DNA from: Tenacibaculum gallaicum
Lineage (GTDB): Bacteria > Bacteroidota > Bacteroidia > Flavobacteriales > Flavobacteriaceae
NCBI RefSeq assembly: GCF_003387615.1
Contig: NZ_QUNS01000008.1
Coordinates: 62,423 to 126,422 of the forward strand
Length of the DNA stretch: 64,000 nucleotides
Direction of reading: 5' to 3'
Shown here in pieces: positions 55,820-64,000 of the stretch. The translations under genes were made by a program, and so were the position numbers. Positions within the stretch are counted from its first letter, which is position 1. Every line of letters starts with the position of its first letter. The notes beneath the pieces were generated by a model. It saw only the letters and a list, made by a program, of their open reading frames with translations, ran no database searches and was not told the DNA's origin.

Positions 55820-56737
55820 ATGAAAGAGATAAGGAACTATATTTTACCATTTATTTTTATGATGGTATTTCAAAATAATTGGGGACAACAAACTGCTTTA
55901 TACCCAGAATATAATTATAATCCGTTTATTATAAACTCAGCGTATGCAGGAATGTCTGAAGGGGCAGAAATTACACTGAGTAATTATGGCTATATAAATA
56001 GTATTGAAGGAAGTCCAAAAACATTGTCATTAAGCTTTCACACTCCCATTGCTAGAAAAAAAATGGGAGTAGGGGGAGCCATTTCAAGAGATAAAATAGG
56101 GGTGAGTACTTATACAAATGCATATGTAGCTTACTCGTACAAAATATTTTTTGATACAGAAATTGATAGACCATATTGGCAGCATTATAACGAACATGTA
56201 ATATCGTTTGGCTTAACAGCAGGAGTTCAGCAGTTTCAAGAAAATTTACTAGAGTTAGGTATTACAGATGACATAAAATTTTCTGAAAATATGAATGTAA
56301 CAGTACCAACAGTAGGTATTGGGTTTTTATATAACCATGCAGATTTTTATGCTGGAGTTTCGTTGCCAAATCTTTTAGGGGATAAACTAGCATCTAGAGA
56401 CGATTTAAATATATCAAATCCTGTTTATGGTTATTTCGGGTATCGCTTTTTTACCAATCGATTTGAGGAAGTTATGATTAAACCTAGTGTTTTTTTAAAA
56501 TATGAAGGAGGAGCACCAATGCAAGCTGATGTAAATGTGGCTGTGAACTATAAAAATAAGTTCGAAATAGGTACTGGTTACCGAAGTAGTTCATCAATTA
56601 ATTTTTTAGCGGGTATTTATGCTCTAAAAAACTTAAAATTTGTGTACTTCTATAATGCAGGATTTGGTGACTCTGTGTTAGGAAATAGCCATGGTATTGT
56701 TCTTTCGTATGTCTTTGGAAAAAAACGCAGGTACTAA
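55820..56737 (+). CDS. Type IX secretion PorP/SprF family outer-membrane protein
   Basis: A 305-residue beta-barrel protein with signal peptide (to NNWGQ) and the family start QTALYPEYNYNPFIINSAYAG; internal motifs GVGGAISRDKIGVSTYTNAY and FYAGVSLPNLLG are typical. It begins 1 base after the stop of the BspA-like gene, so the two are translationally coupled and this protein is the likely dedicated partner for export or surface attachment of that cargo. It is a second PorP/SprF in the window, distinct from the one at 30905. Confidence 0.92.
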   Translation: MKEIRNYILPFIFMMVFQNNWGQQTALYPEYNYNPFIINSAYAGMSEGAEITLSNYGYINSIEGSPKTLSLSFHTPIARKKMGVGGAISRDKIGVSTYTNAYVAYSYKIFFDTEIDRPYWQHYNEHVISFGLTAGVQQFQENLLELGITDDIKFSENMNVTVPTVGIGFLYNHADFYAGVSLPNLLGDKLASRDDLNISNPVYGYFGYRFFTNRFEEVMIKPSVFLKYEGGAPMQADVNVAVNYKNKFEIGTGYRSSSSINFLAGIYALKNLKFVYFYNAGFGDSVLGNSHGIVLSYVFGKKRRY

Positions 56738-56750
56738 AGTTAATATAGAG

Positions 56751-57560
56751 TTATCTAAAACTCCAATTTTTATAATTAGCAGAAGCTTCTAATTGATTTT
56801 CAATGTTATCAGGTAATTCAGGAAAAAAATCGATACCCGTTTTTTGTTCTAAATTATCAATAGAAACAACAAAATCAGATAGCGGCTTATTGCTTTCCCT
56901 ATGAGGAAGTAAGAAAGCAATGGCTTTAATTTCGGGTTGAGTATAATCTAGTAAAACTTTATAAAAATAGTTAGGGACACTTACCTTTTCTTTTCCAATG
57001 GTTTTTAAATTAGACTCTAAAACACCACCGGTAACAACATACAAACGATTATATTTTTTAGCCCAATAACGAGTTTTCTGCTCTAATTTGTTCCAAATTC
57101 CAGCATTAAATTCGTGGTTTTGCGGAGAAATATTTGAAGTATAAAAAGTTTCATCATGAGCACTTTTAGAAGCACGTCTATCACCAGCAGGACATAAATG
57201 CCCTTTGTCGTAACCAGATCTTTTATAATTTCTCCAATCAGCAGATTTTGTCTTCACCTTAGGGTCTACAATAAAAAACGGACGCTTACGATTGATGTAA
57301 ACAATATCACCCTTATCTAAAGGGTAGGCAACCCATTCGGCTTGCTCGTGTTTTTCGCTATATGATAACTGGTAGCCATTATGCTTTATAATGACCCCAG
57401 TTGTTGAGGTAGGAAAGTAGTTGAAGTTATCGATTTCATTACTGGTTGTTTTTGTCGTAGGTTGAGAAGAGCTCTTAGCTTCTTCTTTTTGTTGTAACCA
57501 ATACCCTACAAGTAAAGCAATAATGGTAATAACGACCTTTATTTTCCTTGAAGTACTCAT
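56751..57560 (-). CDS. Membrane-anchored DNA/RNA non-specific endonuclease
   Basis: A 269-residue nuclease of the NUC1/EndA family. A single hydrophobic N-terminal segment (VVITIIALLVGYWL) acts as a signal anchor. The catalytic motif reads YDKGHLCPAGDR with His121 (a DKGH variant of DRGH), and the metal-binding asparagine lies in NISPQNHEFNAGIWNKLE near 145. It would degrade extracellular or periplasmic nucleic acid for nutrients or DNA uptake. It is upstream-adjacent to nothing in its strand but lies 0 bases after the thioesterase gene stop, so they may be co-transcribed. It is unrelated in sequence to the nuclease domain at 1750. Confidence 0.9.
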   Translation of the reverse strand: MSTSRKIKVVITIIALLVGYWLQQKEEAKSSSQPTTKTTSNEIDNFNYFPTSTTGVIIKHNGYQLSYSEKHEQAEWVAYPLDKGDIVYINRKRPFFIVDPKVKTKSADWRNYKRSGYDKGHLCPAGDRRASKSAHDETFYTSNISPQNHEFNAGIWNKLEQKTRYWAKKYNRLYVVTGGVLESNLKTIGKEKVSVPNYFYKVLLDYTQPEIKAIAFLLPHRESNKPLSDFVVSIDNLEQKTGIDFFPELPDNIENQLEASANYKNWSFR

Positions 57561-58004
57561 TTAATTACTTAATGCAATCTCTTTAAAATTTTCAGTTTTT
57601 TCAACTTCGTTAAAAATCTCTTGAAATTTAACAGGAGGTACTGTTAGTTTACGTTTCACTAAATCTAACCAAGCACCATAAACAGTAATTATAGCAGATA
57701 GTTTACCAGCTTCATTAAAAACTTCATGTTGAATTTTCCAACGTTCACCTTTTCCAGATAAACCGGTAACTTTTAGGTTTACAGTTATATCTTCACCCAT
57801 GTGAATTTCACGTAAAAACTTGGTGTTTTCTTCAAATAAAATAGGACCTACACTTTCCTTTGTAAAATCTTTAACTGTTATATTATGCTCTTTAAAAAAA
57901 CGCAAACGTAATTCAGCAGCGTAATCATTATATGCGGTATGACGCATGTGTATGTTGGCATCAAAATCTGCCCATCGTGTTTTAAACTCAACACTAAAAC
58001 TCAT
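57561..58004 (-). CDS. Acyl-CoA thioesterase (hotdog fold)
   Basis: A 147-residue single hotdog-domain protein. TRWADFDANIHMRHTAYNDY near residue 9 is the 4HBT-type active-site segment, with the Asp that serves as catalytic residue, followed by the usual VGPILFEENTKFLREIHMG beta strands. It would hydrolyse acyl-CoA thioesters in the cytosol; chain specificity is unknown. The gene directly abuts the nuclease gene and lies 33 bases after the ABC permease gene. Confidence 0.87.
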   Translation of the reverse strand: MSFSVEFKTRWADFDANIHMRHTAYNDYAAELRLRFFKEHNITVKDFTKESVGPILFEENTKFLREIHMGEDITVNLKVTGLSGKGERWKIQHEVFNEAGKLSAIITVYGAWLDLVKRKLTVPPVKFQEIFNEVEKTENFKEIALSN

Positions 58005-58037
58005 ATCAAAAAATTTAAGAAAGCGAATTTACAAATT

Positions 58038-59105
58038 TTATGCTTTCACATCTAAAGCATCACGAAGTGTATTTCCAATTAACATAAACGCCATTACCAA
58101 ACTCATAATAGCAATTCCGGGAATAAGAGCTAAATAAGGTTTTCCAAGAATAATGTAATTATAATGATTTTTAATCATAGCACCCCAAGAAGGAGTAGGA
58201 GGTTGTGCTCCAATACCTAAAAAACTCAACCCGCTTTCAATTAAAATAGCAGCTGCAAAATTTGCGGCGGAAATTACAATGATAGGAGCTAAAATATTAG
58301 GTAAAATATGTTTGAAAATAATTCTAAAATCAGAGAAGCCTAAAGCTTTGGCGGCTTCAACATATTGTTGTTGTTTGGTAGTAATTACTTGACCTCTAAC
58401 CACACGTGCAACTTCTACCCACATTGTTAATCCCACCGCAATAAAAACCTGCCAAAAGCCTTTGCCTAAAGCTAAAGTGATGGCAATAACGAGTAAAAGT
58501 GTTGGAATAGACCAAGTAATATTGATAATCCACATAATGAAATTATCAATCTTTCCACCAAAATAACCAGCAATGGCTCCAATAGGAATTCCTATCAAAA
58601 GTGAAATAAAAACAGCAATAAATCCAATAAAAAATGAAATTCTAGCACCAATTAATAATCTACTTAATAAATCACGACCATATTTATCGGTTCCTAAATA
58701 AAATGTTTTTTGTTGAATGTACTTTTCATAGGAAGTAGGAAATTCTTTGGGCAGCCCATCAGCATATTTGATAATTTCTAACTGATTGTTTTTAACAGAA
58801 AAGGACTTTATGGGTGTTTCTGTTGCTGAATATTGTTTTCCACGCATAAAAACAGAAAACCATGATTGTTCATTTTTAATTTTAGAAGGAATACTAAGCA
58901 TTTGCATTGAAAAACCTGGAGCTTTAGAGTGAATTTCTAAATGCATTTGATTGGCAGAATTACTGTTATCAGGAGCTAAAACATAGCAAAAAATAGCAAT
59001 GAATCCGCATAAAACAATATACCAAAAACTAAACATACCTGTTTTACTACGTTTAAATTTTTGAATGGCTATTTGCCACAAAGATGTACCTGCGTTATTG
59101 TTCAC
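58038..59105 (-). CDS. ABC transporter permease, OppC/DppC type
   Basis: A 355-residue inner-membrane permease. It has an N-terminal helix (~20-40), a periplasmic insertion of about 100 residues, and the five-helix binding-protein-dependent transport domain with the EAA loop EAAKALGFSDFRIIFKHILP near residue 255. The late motif GLSFLGIGAQPPTPSWGAMI is diagnostic of OppC/DppC. It should form a heterodimer with an OppB-type permease for oligopeptide or nickel-like substrates, but no OppB, ATPase or binding protein lies in this window. The start overlaps the MscS-like gene stop by 11 bases. Confidence 0.9.
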   Translation of the reverse strand: MNNNAGTSLWQIAIQKFKRSKTGMFSFWYIVLCGFIAIFCYVLAPDNSNSANQMHLEIHSKAPGFSMQMLSIPSKIKNEQSWFSVFMRGKQYSATETPIKSFSVKNNQLEIIKYADGLPKEFPTSYEKYIQQKTFYLGTDKYGRDLLSRLLIGARISFFIGFIAVFISLLIGIPIGAIAGYFGGKIDNFIMWIINITWSIPTLLLVIAITLALGKGFWQVFIAVGLTMWVEVARVVRGQVITTKQQQYVEAAKALGFSDFRIIFKHILPNILAPIIVISAANFAAAILIESGLSFLGIGAQPPTPSWGAMIKNHYNYIILGKPYLALIPGIAIMSLVMAFMLIGNTLRDALDVKA

Positions 59106-60363
59106 TCTTTTTTGTTTCTTTCAAGTTAGTGATATCAATACTTGACGGATTTTGAAAAACCTCTAGGTCAAAATATTTTACAGAAGCTAAAATATGATCA
59201 AAAATGTTCGCCATAACACGCTCATAATCTACCCAATTTTTTTCTCTACTAAACGCATAAATTTCTAGCGGAATTCCGTTAGGAGTAGGCTCTAACTGAC
59301 GAGACATTAATAACATATCTTGATTAATTTTTGGATGATTTTGAATATATTTATCTAAATAAATTCTAAAAGTCCCAAAATTAGTGAGGTTTCTACCATT
59401 TAGTATAACTGATTTATCAACATTATTCTCGTTATTATATTTTTTAACCTCTTTGCTACTTTCTTCTATATAGTCAGAAATTAATTCAATTTTCTTAAAA
59501 CGTTCAATATCTTCATCAGTAAGAAAATGAATACTATTTATTTTAATTAAAATAGATCGTTTTATACGTCTACCACCTGAAGTATTCATTGTTCTCCAGT
59601 TCTTAAAAGAATCGGAGGTTAAATAATAAGTAGGGATACTAGATATTGTATTGTCAAAGTTTCTAATGATTACTGATGTAAGGTTGATTTCAACCACATC
59701 ACCATCGGCACCATATTTTTCCATTGTAATCCAATCTCCAATTCTAACAGTGTCGTTTACAGCTACCTGAATACTTGATACAAAACCAAGAATGGTGTCT
59801 TTAAAAATTAATAATAAGACTGCTGAAAAAGCTCCTAATGCTGTTAAAAACCGAATTAAAGGCTTTCCTGTTAAAACAGAAAAAGATAAAATAATACCTA
59901 TAATCCAAAAGACTACCATGAAAATTTGCACGTAACTTTCTAATGGTTTGTCTTTAAAAGCGTCAATAGTTCGTAAAAAATCTTTAATACTAAGTAAAAT
60001 ACTTTTTAAAAACCAAATAATAGAGAATATGATACCAATATTAATAATACGTTCTGCATATAAAAGAAGGTGAGGGAAATCTACTAGAATACCTTTTAGT
60101 GAATTAAAAACTATAATAAGAATAACAATTCTTGATAGACTTAAAAAAGCTTTGTTTTTAATAAGCATGTCATCAAAACTAGTTGATGTTTTTGCTGCCA
60201 TTTTATGAATAGTTTTTTTACCAACATATCTGAATATTTTAAACAATATATAACCTAAAATTCCAAAAATAATCAGATTAGCAAATAAATTTAGATAAAT
60301 GGCAAGTGTTTCTGAAAGAGAAAAATGCTCTTTAAAAATTCTATAAAAAAACTTGTTTAACAT
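59095..60363 (-). CDS. MscS family mechanosensitive channel
   Basis: A 422-residue inner-membrane protein with about five hydrophobic segments (near 25-45, 73-92, 104-124, 145-165, 168-185), more than the three of E. coli MscS and similar to YbdG/MscM-like members. The pore-lining TM3 and following beta domain are seen as LIFKDTILGFVSSIQVAVND near residue 186 and RIGDWITMEKYGADGDVVEI near 207. It would open under membrane tension after osmotic downshift. It overlaps the permease gene by 11 bases and lies 12 bases after the queuosine-transporter gene. Confidence 0.9.
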   Translation of the reverse strand: MLNKFFYRIFKEHFSLSETLAIYLNLFANLIIFGILGYILFKIFRYVGKKTIHKMAAKTSTSFDDMLIKNKAFLSLSRIVILIIVFNSLKGILVDFPHLLLYAERIINIGIIFSIIWFLKSILLSIKDFLRTIDAFKDKPLESYVQIFMVVFWIIGIILSFSVLTGKPLIRFLTALGAFSAVLLLIFKDTILGFVSSIQVAVNDTVRIGDWITMEKYGADGDVVEINLTSVIIRNFDNTISSIPTYYLTSDSFKNWRTMNTSGGRRIKRSILIKINSIHFLTDEDIERFKKIELISDYIEESSKEVKKYNNENNVDKSVILNGRNLTNFGTFRIYLDKYIQNHPKINQDMLLMSRQLEPTPNGIPLEIYAFSREKNWVDYERVMANIFDHILASVKYFDLEVFQNPSSIDITNLKETKKSEQ

Positions 60364-60375
60364 AGTAGTATTAGT

Positions 60376-61065
60376 TTAAAATCCTGTGATTTCTTCTCCC
60401 ATTTTTAAGTCGAATTTTTTTCTAAACCAATATACAATAGCATACAAAACAGGAGTGTCGAGAGCTGCTATAATGATTTTGAATAAAAAACCGCTAAGTA
60501 AAAGGCTGCCAAAAATACTCCAAGGAAGTATTTTAAAAGAACTCAATAAAAATAATACGGTAAAAGTATCTATAAATTGTGATAAAAATGTAGAAAAATT
60601 ATTACGAAGCCATAAATGTTTTCCTTTCGTTAGTTTTTTCCAAAAATGAAAAATACGAATGTCTATAAATTGAGCAGCCAAATAAGCTAACATAGAAGCT
60701 AATACTGCCAAAGGAGAAAGTCCAAAAACTTTTGTAAAAGTTTTGTTACCAATAGGAGAGCTGTCAATTGCAGGAGCGTAATCAGCAACTAGAATAATTA
60801 ACATAGAAAAAAAGGAAGCAAAAATACCCGCTACAACAACTTGATTCGCTTTTTTCTTACCATAAATTTCAGAAAGAATATCTGTAATTAAAAAAGTAAT
60901 AGGGTAAGGAAGTATTCCAACAGATACTTCAAAACGAAATAAATTAAAAGGTTCCCAATAAAAAAATTTCTGAAAAATTAGGTTTGAAGTTACTAAAGAG
61001 GCTATAAATAACGAAGCTAAAACTAGGTAAATAAGTTGCGCTTGAGATTTTTGTTGTACAGTCAT
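60376..61065 (-). CDS. Queuosine precursor transporter (YhhQ/VUT family)
   Basis: A 229-residue inner-membrane protein with six predicted helices. The family signature is clear: LVTSNLIFQKFF near residue 23, then GILPYPITFLITDILSEIYG near 50 and an FIDTFTVLFLL segment near 164. The family (YhhQ, DUF165) takes up preQ0/preQ1 or related bases for queuosine synthesis. It heads a compact minus-strand run with the MscS-like and OppC-like genes, divergent from fabD. Confidence 0.9.
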   Translation of the reverse strand: MTVQQKSQAQLIYLVLASLFIASLVTSNLIFQKFFYWEPFNLFRFEVSVGILPYPITFLITDILSEIYGKKKANQVVVAGIFASFFSMLIILVADYAPAIDSSPIGNKTFTKVFGLSPLAVLASMLAYLAAQFIDIRIFHFWKKLTKGKHLWLRNNFSTFLSQFIDTFTVLFLLSSFKILPWSIFGSLLLSGFLFKIIIAALDTPVLYAIVYWFRKKFDLKMGEEITGF

Positions 61066-61093
61066 AAAACGAAGATAGTAATTTTAAAAGTTG

Positions 61094-61101
61094 TATGTTT
61101 G
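61094..61101 (+). promoter_or_regulatory. -7 element of fabD
   Basis: TATGTTTG matches TAnnTTTG. It overlaps an earlier in-frame ATG (61095), which is therefore unlikely to be the start. No clear -33 element is seen. Confidence 0.5.
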
Positions 61102-61130
61102 CAGGGTTAAATAAAGAACAAAACAAACAA

Positions 61131-62015
61131 ATGAAAGCGTATATTTTTCCAGGTCAAGGAGCACAATTTACAGGGATGGGATTAGACTTATATGAAAATT
61201 CTCCATTAGCTCAAGAACTTTTTGAAAAAGCAAATAATATATTAGGGTTTAGTATTACCGACGTAATGTTTGAAGGTACTGCTGAAGAATTAAAACAAAC
61301 TAAAGTAACACAACCAGCTATTTTTTTACACTCGGTAATTTTAGCAAAGGTTTTAGGAGATGATTTTAAACCAGAAATGGTTGCAGGTCATTCTTTAGGA
61401 GAATTATCAGCATTAGTAGCGAATGGTGTATTGTCTTTTGAAGATGGATTAAAATTAGTTTCAAAACGTGCTTTAGCAATGCAAAAAGCATGTGAAATTC
61501 AACCATCTACTATGGCTGCTGTGTTAGGATTAGAAGATGCTGTAGTTGAAGAAGTTTGTGCTTCAATTGATGGAGTAGTAGTGGCAGCAAATTATAACTG
61601 TCCAGGGCAGTTAGTAATTTCAGGTGAAGTTGAAGCAGTTGAACAAGCTTGTGAAGTATTAAAAGAAAAAGGCGCAAAAAGAGCGCTACTTTTACCTGTA
61701 GGAGGAGCATTTCATTCACCTATGATGGAGCCAGCTCGTGAAGAATTAGCAGCGGCTATTGAAGAAACTACATTTAACGAACCTACTTGTCCAGTATACC
61801 AAAATGTAGTGGCAAAAGCAGTAACTACTCCTGCTGAAATTAAAGAAAATTTAATAGCACAATTAACAGCTCCTGTAAGATGGACTCAATGTGTACAAGC
61901 AATGATTACTGATGGAGGTGCTGAGTTTGTTGAAGTTGGTCCAGGAAAAGTATTACAAGGGTTAATGCGTAAGATTGATAGAAGTGTAGCTGCTAGTGGC
62001 GCTTCTTTAGCATAA
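61131..62015 (+). CDS. fabD: Malonyl-CoA:ACP transacylase
   Basis: A 294-residue enzyme that transfers malonyl groups from CoA to acyl carrier protein for fatty-acid synthesis. The opening MKAYIFPGQGAQFTGMG and the nucleophile Ser88 in AGHSLGELSAL are diagnostic; GGAFHSPMMEPA holds the catalytic histidine near residue 198. The open frame extends to 61095, but that ATG overlaps a -7 promoter element, so 61131 is chosen; it also restores the normal length. It is monocistronic, followed by a strong terminator. Confidence 0.96.
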   Translation: MKAYIFPGQGAQFTGMGLDLYENSPLAQELFEKANNILGFSITDVMFEGTAEELKQTKVTQPAIFLHSVILAKVLGDDFKPEMVAGHSLGELSALVANGVLSFEDGLKLVSKRALAMQKACEIQPSTMAAVLGLEDAVVEEVCASIDGVVVAANYNCPGQLVISGEVEAVEQACEVLKEKGAKRALLLPVGGAFHSPMMEPAREELAAAIEETTFNEPTCPVYQNVVAKAVTTPAEIKENLIAQLTAPVRWTQCVQAMITDGGAEFVEVGPGKVLQGLMRKIDRSVAASGASLA

Positions 62016-62043
62016 ATAGTAGATACAAAAAATATAATATAGA

Positions 62044-62075
62044 AAATCCCGCTCTTTATGGAGCGGGATTTTTGT
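62044..62075 (+). terminator. Rho-independent terminator of fabD
   Basis: AAATCCCGCTC (62044-62054) pairs with GAGCGGGATTT (62061-62071) around TTTATG and runs into a T tract. Confidence 0.93.
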
Positions 62076-62100
62076 TTCGTGAAAAAGAGAACTATTATTA

Positions 62101-62295
62101 TTATCTAGCTAAGACACAATCCTCGCAGTCTTTAACTTCACCATAATAGGTTTCTCTGTATTTGTGTACCGTTTCTAACGGTATAATGTTTAAAAACATT
62201 TTTTTTATGTAAGTAACATTAGTATGTAGCTTACCCATTTTTTTTGAAAATCGTTTTTCTAAACGTGTTTCTCTCTTAATTTGAATCAATTTCAT
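62101..62295 (-). CDS. Small basic protein with C-terminal CxxC
   Basis: A 64-residue protein, strongly basic in the first half, ending EVKDCEDCVLAR with a CxxC pair. The segment IPLETVHKYRETYYGEVKDC looks conserved-protein-like and I believe similar small proteins occur across flavobacteria, but I know no function. A metal- or redox-related role for the CxxC is speculation. It converges on fabD beyond the terminator. Confidence 0.6.
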   Translation of the reverse strand: MKLIQIKRETRLEKRFSKKMGKLHTNVTYIKKMFLNIIPLETVHKYRETYYGEVKDCEDCVLAR

Positions 62296-62496
62296 TATTC
62301 TATTATCATTAAATTAGGGTACAAAGCTAAAAAGCTTAAAGCGTGATGTCAATTAATAAACGTTAAAACCTTAAAAATCAACTAATAAATATGTGTTCTT
62401 AAATAAGGTGTGTATTATTTTAAGAATATGATAATATGTAGTGGGAATAAATTACAAATTAGAGGCTTAAAAATCCTGTTTTTTTATAAGAAATTA

Positions 62497-62898
62497 TTAA
62501 TTTCTTATGCCTAAAGTTTCAACTATTTGTGTTTTCTTCGGAGTTAAAAGAATTAAATAAATCAATAAGATTACTCCTAATAGTAAAAAATCTGGTTTTA
62601 AAATTAAAATCAAAAAACAAGCTCCTTCAATAATAGCCCATCTAGCTATAGAAGCAGACTGATAAATCGCAAGCTTTTCTTCATTACTAGCATCTTTTTG
62701 TACCTTTCTCAACATGTTTTTAAACATAAAGTTACTAGCAACATAAGCTATCGCTGGAATAAAAGCATATAATAACGATGAGTTATCAATAACCATGTTG
62801 AACATAATCTTGAAATCACCCAAAATTGTAAAAGCAAGAGTAACTCCAGCAACTAAAGCAAGGTGAATAATTTTTAACGTTTTAATTTTTTGATCCAT
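62497..62898 (-). CDS. Four-helix membrane protein of unknown function
   Basis: A 133-residue inner-membrane protein with four hydrophobic segments (near residues 8-26, 40-58, 84-100 and 102-120). The middle loop MFKNMLRKVQKDASNEEKLA is charged and probably cytosolic. I do not recognise a named family with certainty; similar small membrane proteins are common in flavobacteria. It lies 8 bases after the small lipoprotein gene on the same strand. Confidence 0.7.
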   Translation of the reverse strand: MDQKIKTLKIIHLALVAGVTLAFTILGDFKIMFNMVIDNSSLLYAFIPAIAYVASNFMFKNMLRKVQKDASNEEKLAIYQSASIARWAIIEGACFLILILKPDFLLLGVILLIYLILLTPKKTQIVETLGIRN

Positions 62899-62906
62899 TA
62901 CTAAAC

Positions 62907-63158
62907 TTATTTAATGGTGATTGTAATGTTATCTTCATTTTTCCATGTACCATTTTCTAAAGTAATCAAGCCAAATTCAGGGTGAATATATTTATTACCT
63001 AATTCAAAATTGTGATTTAAACCATTAATGTATTCAGGAACACATATTTCATGACCATTGGCATCATAAGGTTCGTAACCATCATCACACCTATCTTTAT
63101 CACAACTAATAGAAATTAAGCTCAAGATTAATAAAGGAAATAAAAATTTGTTTTTCAT
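62907..63158 (-). CDS. Small lipoprotein
   Basis: An 83-residue protein with a signal sequence ending in lipobox ISISC (Cys19), followed by an acidic, Cys-containing segment (DKDRCDDGYEPYDANGHEIC) that may hold a disulfide. The rest is a short beta-rich region. No function is assigned. It shares its MKNKF start and probable transcript with the neighbouring lipoprotein gene. Confidence 0.65.
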   Translation of the reverse strand: MKNKFLFPLLILSLISISCDKDRCDDGYEPYDANGHEICVPEYINGLNHNFELGNKYIHPEFGLITLENGTWKNEDNITITIK

Positions 63159-63207
63159 AGTTGTTATTTAAATTTTGAAGTAGAGTAAAGTTTTTATTAG
63201 TTATTGT

Positions 63208-63849
63208 TTAAACCTTATTGAATTGAGAGTTTTCTCTAATTCTTTTTTTTTGATAATGTGTTGTGTATGAAAGAATTAAGCTTATAGAAAAACCATTTTT
63301 AATTATTGAATAATAACTTTGTTTAATGTTAAGGTTACCTTTATTTAAGTCTAAATTCATTCTGTAAAAATCCTGATTGTTAATCATTACTTTTTCAAAT
63401 TCGGAATCAATATTGTTGTATTCGATTTGAGATTTTTTAAGGAAATTTCGTGAATGAAATAAATAATCAGCTCCATTTTTTATACCAGGAGAAGATTTTA
63501 AGTTTTCTGCAATGACCATAAAGCCTGGGTTGTAATCTACAGGAGCTCCTGGTTCATGTTTAAATAATGTTAGTAAATATGCTGAATTAATTTCAGACGC
63601 TTTAATCGTTGCTTTTAGATTTTTATTATCGCCGGAAACTAAATCTTTACTTTTTTCAATTAAGTTTTCTGTAGTTTTTTTATCAAGAACAAACCACTTA
63701 TTTGGAATTGATATTTCTAAATTAAAAAAAGAATTACTGTATATGTCATTCTCTATTTTACCATAATCAAAACTATCATAAGTTTGATTAATATTACAGT
63801 TTGTTAATGTTGTAATAATAAAAAGAAGAAGAATAAATTTATTTTTCAT
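63208..63849 (-). CDS. Lipoprotein of unknown function
   Basis: From the ATG at 63849 the protein has 213 residues with a lipoprotein signal (MKNKFILLLFIITTLTNC, Cys18); the open frame extends to 63879, but that region adds a hydrophilic stretch before the signal and is rejected. The mature part reads as one alpha/beta domain (FNLEISIPNKWFVLDKK, later NQDFYRMNLDLN), a pattern seen in small secreted lipoproteins that resemble PsbP/Mog1-like folds; that resemblance is tentative. Confidence 0.65.
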   Translation of the reverse strand: MKNKFILLLFIITTLTNCNINQTYDSFDYGKIENDIYSNSFFNLEISIPNKWFVLDKKTTENLIEKSKDLVSGDNKNLKATIKASEINSAYLLTLFKHEPGAPVDYNPGFMVIAENLKSSPGIKNGADYLFHSRNFLKKSQIEYNNIDSEFEKVMINNQDFYRMNLDLNKGNLNIKQSYYSIIKNGFSISLILSYTTHYQKKRIRENSQFNKV

Positions 63850-63865
63850 AGCTATATTTTTTGTG

Positions 63866-64000
63866 TTAGATGAAGTCATTCACAGTTTTAGTAATAAAAG
63901 CTAATTGCTCTTGATCTAACTCTGTATGCATTGGTAATGAAATAACTTCGTCAATTAATTGATTAGTTACAGTAAAGTTTTCTTCATTATACCTTTCATC
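63866..64000 (-). CDS. DegT/DnrJ/EryC1-type aminotransferase, C-terminal fragment (partial)
   Basis: The frame is open to the window edge and encodes the last 44 residues. The segment EVISLPMHTELDQEQLAFI and the closing helix ITKTVNDFI match the conserved C-terminus of DegT/DnrJ/EryC1/StrS PLP-dependent sugar aminotransferases, where SLPMHTEL is nearly invariant. Such enzymes make amino sugars for surface polysaccharides, so a polysaccharide locus may lie beyond the window. The stop lies 16 bases before the start of the lipoprotein gene. Confidence 0.75.
   Translation of the reverse strand, partial: DERYNEENFTVTNQLIDEVISLPMHTELDQEQLAFITKTVNDFI

Overview
The window looks like a chromosome segment of a marine-type member of the Flavobacteriaceae (Bacteroidetes); Tenacibaculum or Polaribacter relatives are plausible, but I cannot fix the genus. 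The evidence is the low GC content, the Bacteroidetes promoter pattern (TAnnTTTG at -7, TTG/TTTG about 19 bases upstream), several PorP/SprF-type proteins beside giant proteins with type B type IX secretion (T9SS) C-terminal domains, a DNA polymerase III alpha subunit with a fused proofreading exonuclease, and lipoproteins with flavobacterial lipoboxes.

Layout. Bases 1-4570 look like the 3' end of an extracellular contractile injection system (eCIS) locus: a truncated large toxin-like protein with a C-terminal non-specific nuclease domain, an AAA+ ATPase, and an M15-type peptidase with a peptidoglycan-binding-like tail. Bases 4577-13861 are housekeeping: dnaE with a small downstream gene, a cold-shock protein, rpsP-rimM behind a structured leader, an acetyltransferase, a PhnA-like zinc protein, a nucleoid-associated protein and RNase HII. 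Bases 13932-21715 hold a putative porin and small envelope and metabolic genes: an NhaC antiporter, a MarC protein, a PLP gamma-lyase family enzyme divergent from an Lrp regulator, and a DUF4407 protein. Bases 21799-24161 are a BlaI/BlaR1-type regulatory pair; the metalloprotease gene is interrupted by one in-frame stop just after its zinc motif, and a TACAnnTGTA operator lies over the blaI promoter. Next come an M20 dipeptidase, tRNA-Leu(UAG), a TlpA-like lipoprotein and a cardiolipin synthase.

Bases 28940-39214 are a T9SS cargo locus: a giant SprB-repeat/DUF11 adhesin-like protein, a PorP/SprF partner and a PorE-like OmpA protein. After a 771-base gap comes a five-gene RND efflux operon (GbsR/MarR regulator, adaptor, pump, outer-membrane channel, TetR regulator) behind a strong palindrome. 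A membrane-anchored TPR-AraC regulator then precedes a second giant T9SS protein, of BspA/DUF285 type, and its own PorP/SprF partner. Bases 56751-64000 are mixed: an anchored DNA/RNA nuclease, a thioesterase, an orphan OppC-like permease, an MscS-like channel, a queuosine-precursor transporter, fabD, several small lipoprotein or membrane genes, and the 3' end of a DegT/DnrJ-type aminotransferase gene.

The points most worth a second look are the eCIS nuclease toxin end, the interrupted blaR1 with its intact operator, the palindrome and paired regulators of the efflux operon, the rpsP leader, and the two cargo/PorP pairs with long, nearly identical internal DNA repeats.
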